Source: Myxococcales bacterium
GTDB lineage: Bacteria > Myxococcota > UBA727 > GCA-2721815
Reading direction: 5' to 3'
Assembly: GCA_002721815.1 (NCBI GenBank)
Contig: PBLQ01000064.1
Coordinates: 1-64,000, forward strand
Length of the DNA: 64,000 nucleotides
Both the position numbers and the translations under genes were made by a program. The first letter of the stretch is position 1. The number at the start of each line of letters is the position of its first letter. Below the pieces are notes generated by a model. It was given only the letters and a program-made list of their open reading frames with translations, ran no database searches and was not told the DNA's origin. Positions 61,601-64,000 of this stretch are shown piece by piece.

Positions 61601-64000
61601 CCACCTCCGAAGACGCTGGCTTGGTGACGCTGCGATTGGTGAATTCCGATGGCCAAAGCGATACGGTCACCTATACCTACCTTCAAGATGTGGCCGATCC
61701 ACCACTGCTCGACAGTGTGAGCAGCACCATGTTCGTGGTGGGTGATGCCGATGCCACCCTTACAGCTGAGTTCACCCAAATCCAAATTGGGTATCGTTTG
61801 ACCGTGTCCCCCAATCTTTCTCAAGGTGGGTTTTCCAGCCTGGTGGACGGGCGCTTGACCTACGTGCACAGTGACCCGTGTGTGGATGGCGAAGGCCCTT
61901 ATGTCTTACAAGTCAGCAACCCAGACTTTCAATCCGTCGCGGTGGGTTACTATTGTGCTCAAGAAAACTTACCAGCGCCCTCTTTAGGAACGATCAATGA
62001 AACACTTTTCGAAGAAGGCGAAACCCAAGAATTAAGCATCGATTTTTACGATGTGCTCAACGGTGCGGTTTTAGATGTGCGCTACGGGAGTGACTCAGCG
62101 GCCTTTGTTAACATATCAAACAACGATTTATCGGACGACAGATTTAACTACAGCACGAACAACCCCTGTAGCCTCGGTGCGGGTCTTTATCAGGCCCATC
62201 TTCAGAACCCAGACGGAAAGAGCGTTTCCGTTCCCTACCTTTGTGAGCCCTGGGCCCACCCTGAAGTCACCAGTCAGAGCAAATACTGGGTGTACACGCA
62301 CAGTGGTGGTGATAAAATACGGCTTACGGGTTTTGATTTAGACCGTGTTGAACTTATTGGCATTCAAGAAGCGGGGAACCCAGCGAGCACCAACACCCTT
62401 TGCGGTGGCAGCCAACAAAGCGCTTGTGACAACGACTCCGACGTTCTCTCCATCACGACCAGTGATTCGCTCACGCCAAACCAAGAATATCAAATCGTCT
62501 TGAGTTGGACCATGCCCGGCGATAATAACGAGGTGGAACAATGGCTTTCCGAGCCCATCATTGCCCAAGCCCCAACCATCGATGCGACCATGGACAGCAG
62601 TGGGGGGACGCTCCGCGGCCTAGATCTGGTGGTCACTGGTGCTCACTTAAACGCTGAGAGCCTGCCGAACTCGTCCTGCCAGCTGTATTGGTTCGATTCG
62701 CAAGAACTTCAAATGCAGCAAATGATGGCCATGACGGGCGAAGGAAATGAAGAAGGCGATAGCGATGAAGGCGGAAGTGTAGGCAATGATGCTGACGATG
62801 GCGATGAAGGCGACAGTGCAGGTGATGCTGGCCCGGTCACATCCGAAAACGAGAGTGACGGTGGCGTAGGCTCAGAAGAAAATGGCAACAGTTCAGCAGA
62901 CGCGGGTGTTTCCGAGGATGCGTCAGAAGAATTCGTATTGTCAAACGAAGATTTTCACTCGTACTGTGGTTGCTCTGTTCAGGGTTCGAATGACAATGTA
63001 TTAACCCTCACCACAGTCAAAGAAGAGTGTCGTCTGGTGCCCGGCATGTATTACGCCACCCTGAGCTATCCCAATGGCCACTCCATCTCTACAAACCATT
63101 TCAGCAACGGAGAAAGCCTGTCGATGATGATGTTCCTGATGGCTAGTGAATCCAACTCTGACTCCCAGTTAGAGGTTGAGTACCCCTTAGAATACACCCA
63201 CCCTGTTTCCGGAGAAAGGAAGCAAGAGACCCTGACCACGGAAGCACTGAGTACAATACCTGAAGACATCACTTTCTGTGGCGCAGACCAGCGCGCCATC
63301 GCTGTGGGCATGGACGGTGGGGATGATTTCTTCGCGTTTCTCTTAATGAATCATATTAATACGTTTGAAATCCAAGGACTTTACTCCACCATTGAAGATG
63401 ACTCAGGGAACCGGGTTGCTCTTATGGCATCTACAAATGGTGATTTTTCGTGCGACTCCGCTGAAACGTCCTTTACCGCCGGAAATGCCACAGGCCAAGT
63501 GGGCTACATTTTCGAAGGTATTCCCGCCGTTGAGGGGTACATGGATGCCGGCCAATGGGCTTTGCAAAAAACGCCCAACCTGACCGTGTCAGGCAGCCCA
63601 GAGTTCAACATTGCCACCTTTGCGCAAAATGGGTGGGAGGGTGAAGACGTCATCCACCTAAGCGGTGACAGTGTGGTTCCTGCTGCTGTCTGCGGCACAG
63701 ATGATTTGTGCGATATTTATGAGCTGGATGAAACAGGCCAAGAGCCACAATGGGTTCTTTCTGCCATTCAAGCTTTCGTCACCGATATGATTACTCAGCA
63801 TGACGAATTTGGCTCAGAGGAAGACCGGCTCGTTCTAGAGCTCACCGCTGCACCGAAGGACGGGACCATTTACCGTCTGAGTTTAGATTCTGATCCTTTT
63901 GACCCCCGGGAAATTGATTTGGGCACATTTAGCTCGAAGGGCGGAGGAGAGCCCACCTTCTGCGGGGATGGTCATCTAGAGTACGGCGAAGATTGTGACC
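58678..64000 (+). CDS. Giant TIG-repeat lipoprotein B (3' end beyond the window)
   Basis: Open for 1774 codons to the right edge with no stop. The start has AGGA 8 bp upstream and a lipobox with Cys18 (ALLLITACAG), the same position as in lipoprotein A. The two are clearly paralogous over most of their length, including the QLEVRTAI-GGILDPR start and DLNRNNRSNLDDFC loop. Five TIG repeats are seen (such as VTGPYEGGATITLQGRGFQQ, TPSSGSVVGGNTVEIRGANF). Unlike A it has a long Gly/Asp/Glu-rich linker (about 62740-62930) and begins a Cys-rich repeat at the edge (FCGDGHLEYGEDCD), a motif of myxobacterial surface proteins. Confidence 0.85.
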   Translation, partial: MNFIPRIFLFALLLITACAGQEDDVAGHGHHLRLPGALQSLSTCQGIQSLDQLEVRTAITGGILDPRTLKLSEQKDGTIVANADFELDGVTSKRTESFALGIYGRMSTEDEWVLLATLEEDITLKPNEVNSPSLDAPFQDGCGNTYNAKTGAIDTEVDTTACVLSADLNRNNRSNLDDFCSGALPTAPGAFLNINPSTVQFQSGIELGQFARQVVLLENLSDRAITLNAEVVGMPGLTIARLDPEFFEIDGTARREIENSEDAPFQLEPLSEMLVALSYAPVNGFLATGNLQVSAANAINVSQALDITVIGNTDGTVQGVNPDYEVTSATASLAEQLGLPLTPYPAEYLFSGLSFSGGNVDVQPDAKIEDFPVDAAYLFEVPPEYRFSLSLTGLASDMDLGLFILNSDNEVTESIFSQNAGTSSEAVEWRNEGEEAVNAVLAISKVVENRETESNDGALTVFQAFFGDDATSGNDGDATSNQSNNDTDNSENINLTAQLFAGPEFAEETPLSPVTGPYEGGATITLQGRGFQQGASVTVNDSYAFDVQVLNEGTEVRFTLPPATGGASTEPVTVVLINPPASETFPDGDGQAATLAESFTYLPPRPVLLSVSPNKASVDGGTSVTLSGSYMSSTHGVPAVCFGTQLVSEENISFTNSAEILVTSPEWEGVSPGEEETVNLTVRNWLVNAVLLETTPTSLEICSDDALTSLSGFSNQLAFTFKAAEAEAPVPFIDEVTPSDGSIDGDEPITIRGSNFANDAIVYFGTKPATSITRINAEELSVRSPAGDEDGIVDVSVVNVDDATTSNSKDFLYETPEPLILSVLPNTGTTVAENTIAIEGSNFRTSEDGNYPAVTFSSSENTYAAVSTQFLNSGRVLATAPANMETGFYAVQLENPNGDTANGGTNNTLEIQAPVAPAPVIDLITPSSGSVVGGNTVEIRGANFDVSETPTILVNGKAVVEIIENDADSIQFVMPTSEDAGLVTLRLVNSDGQSDTVTYTYLQDVADPPLLDSVSSTMFVVGDADATLTAEFTQIQIGYRLTVSPNLSQGGFSSLVDGRLTYVHSDPCVDGEGPYVLQVSNPDFQSVAVGYYCAQENLPAPSLGTINETLFEEGETQELSIDFYDVLNGAVLDVRYGSDSAAFVNISNNDLSDDRFNYSTNNPCSLGAGLYQAHLQNPDGKSVSVPYLCEPWAHPEVTSQSKYWVYTHSGGDKIRLTGFDLDRVELIGIQEAGNPASTNTLCGGSQQSACDNDSDVLSITTSDSLTPNQEYQIVLSWTMPGDNNEVEQWLSEPIIAQAPTIDATMDSSGGTLRGLDLVVTGAHLNAESLPNSSCQLYWFDSQELQMQQMMAMTGEGNEEGDSDEGGSVGNDADDGDEGDSAGDAGPVTSENESDGGVGSEENGNSSADAGVSEDASEEFVLSNEDFHSYCGCSVQGSNDNVLTLTTVKEECRLVPGMYYATLSYPNGHSISTNHFSNGESLSMMMFLMASESNSDSQLEVEYPLEYTHPVSGERKQETLTTEALSTIPEDITFCGADQRAIAVGMDGGDDFFAFLLMNHINTFEIQGLYSTIEDDSGNRVALMASTNGDFSCDSAETSFTAGNATGQVGYIFEGIPAVEGYMDAGQWALQKTPNLTVSGSPEFNIATFAQNGWEGEDVIHLSGDSVVPAAVCGTDDLCDIYELDETGQEPQWVLSAIQAFVTDMITQHDEFGSEEDRLVLELTAAPKDGTIYRLSLDSDPFDPREIDLGTFSSKGGGEPTFCGDGHLEYGEDCD

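Noticed and set aside
1-64000. CRISPR arrays, tRNA and rRNA genes, insertion sequences, integrases
   Set aside because: No regularly spaced repeats, no cloverleaf-like runs that I could recognise, and no transposase or integrase motifs were seen on either strand. A tRNA scan would be decisive and was not possible.

Overview
The window looks like chromosomal DNA of an uncultured member of the Myxococcota or a related deltaproteobacterial lineage. The evidence is indirect: a myxobacterial-style Ser/Thr kinase with a PEGA-like tail, PEGA and TIG-repeat envelope proteins, a Cys-rich CGDG repeat starting at the right edge, and a microcompartment shell locus whose gene order matches, from memory, the Haliangium ochraceum shell genes. 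No rRNA, tRNA, insertion sequence, prophage or CRISPR array was seen.

Layout. (a) 1-160 bp: an adhesin-like fragment reading leftward, joined abruptly to a 5'-truncated TPR gene; this is probably a chimeric junction. (b) 0.4-4.9 kb, minus strand: a tightly overlapped operon rng-type RNase, PilZ, lipidated glutaredoxin, membrane protein, tsaD. (c) 4.9-9.2 kb: leucine dehydrogenase, a short ceramidase-like protein, dapF and a lipoprotein. (d) 9.2-36.5 kb: a large Wzx/Wzy-type surface polysaccharide locus. It makes GDP-fucose (gmd, fcl) and UDP-glucuronate, UDP-xylose and UDP-galacturonate (UGD, UXS, 4-epimerase). It carries glycosyltransferases including an Alg14/Alg13-like split enzyme, a carbamoyltransferase, methyltransferases, a flippase, a polymerase-like protein, a ligase-TPR fusion and a Ser/Thr kinase. 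No initiating sugar-phosphate transferase and no Wza/Wzc export genes are in view.

Inside the polysaccharide locus lies the most interesting feature, a four-gene plus-strand cassette (24.4-28.4 kb). It encodes a DmpG/HMGL-type aldolase fused to a Rossmann-like domain, a HAD phosphatase, a CMP-sugar-synthetase-like cytidylyltransferase and a GT42-like (sialyltransferase-like) transferase. Together they look like a complete route for making, activating and transferring a 2-keto-3-deoxy (ulosonic) acid sugar, with a pyruvate aldolase in the place normally held by NeuB or KdsA. The cassette abuts a truncated, frameshifted gene remnant, suggesting insertion into an older minus-strand operon.

(e) 36.5-40.6 kb: a compact bacterial microcompartment locus (two BMC-T, one BMC-H, one BMC-P) with a single CoA-acylating aldehyde dehydrogenase and no recognisable signature enzyme, alcohol dehydrogenase or phosphotransacylase. 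(f) 40.6-52.3 kb: proS, SpoIID-like protein, a 5'-nucleotidase-family protein carrying a LysM, then queA-tgt-yajC-secD-secF ending in a strong terminator. (g) 52.3-64 kb: two giant paralogous TIG-repeat lipoproteins flanking a PEGA protein. The two transcription units share a 33-bp upstream element with 25 identical positions, at exactly the same distance from the start codons. The second paralog runs off the right edge.

Gene starts were chosen from Shine-Dalgarno-like sequences and from the frequent ATGA, GTGA and TAATG overlaps; several are GTG or TTG. Family assignments rest on motifs read by eye, not on database searches.
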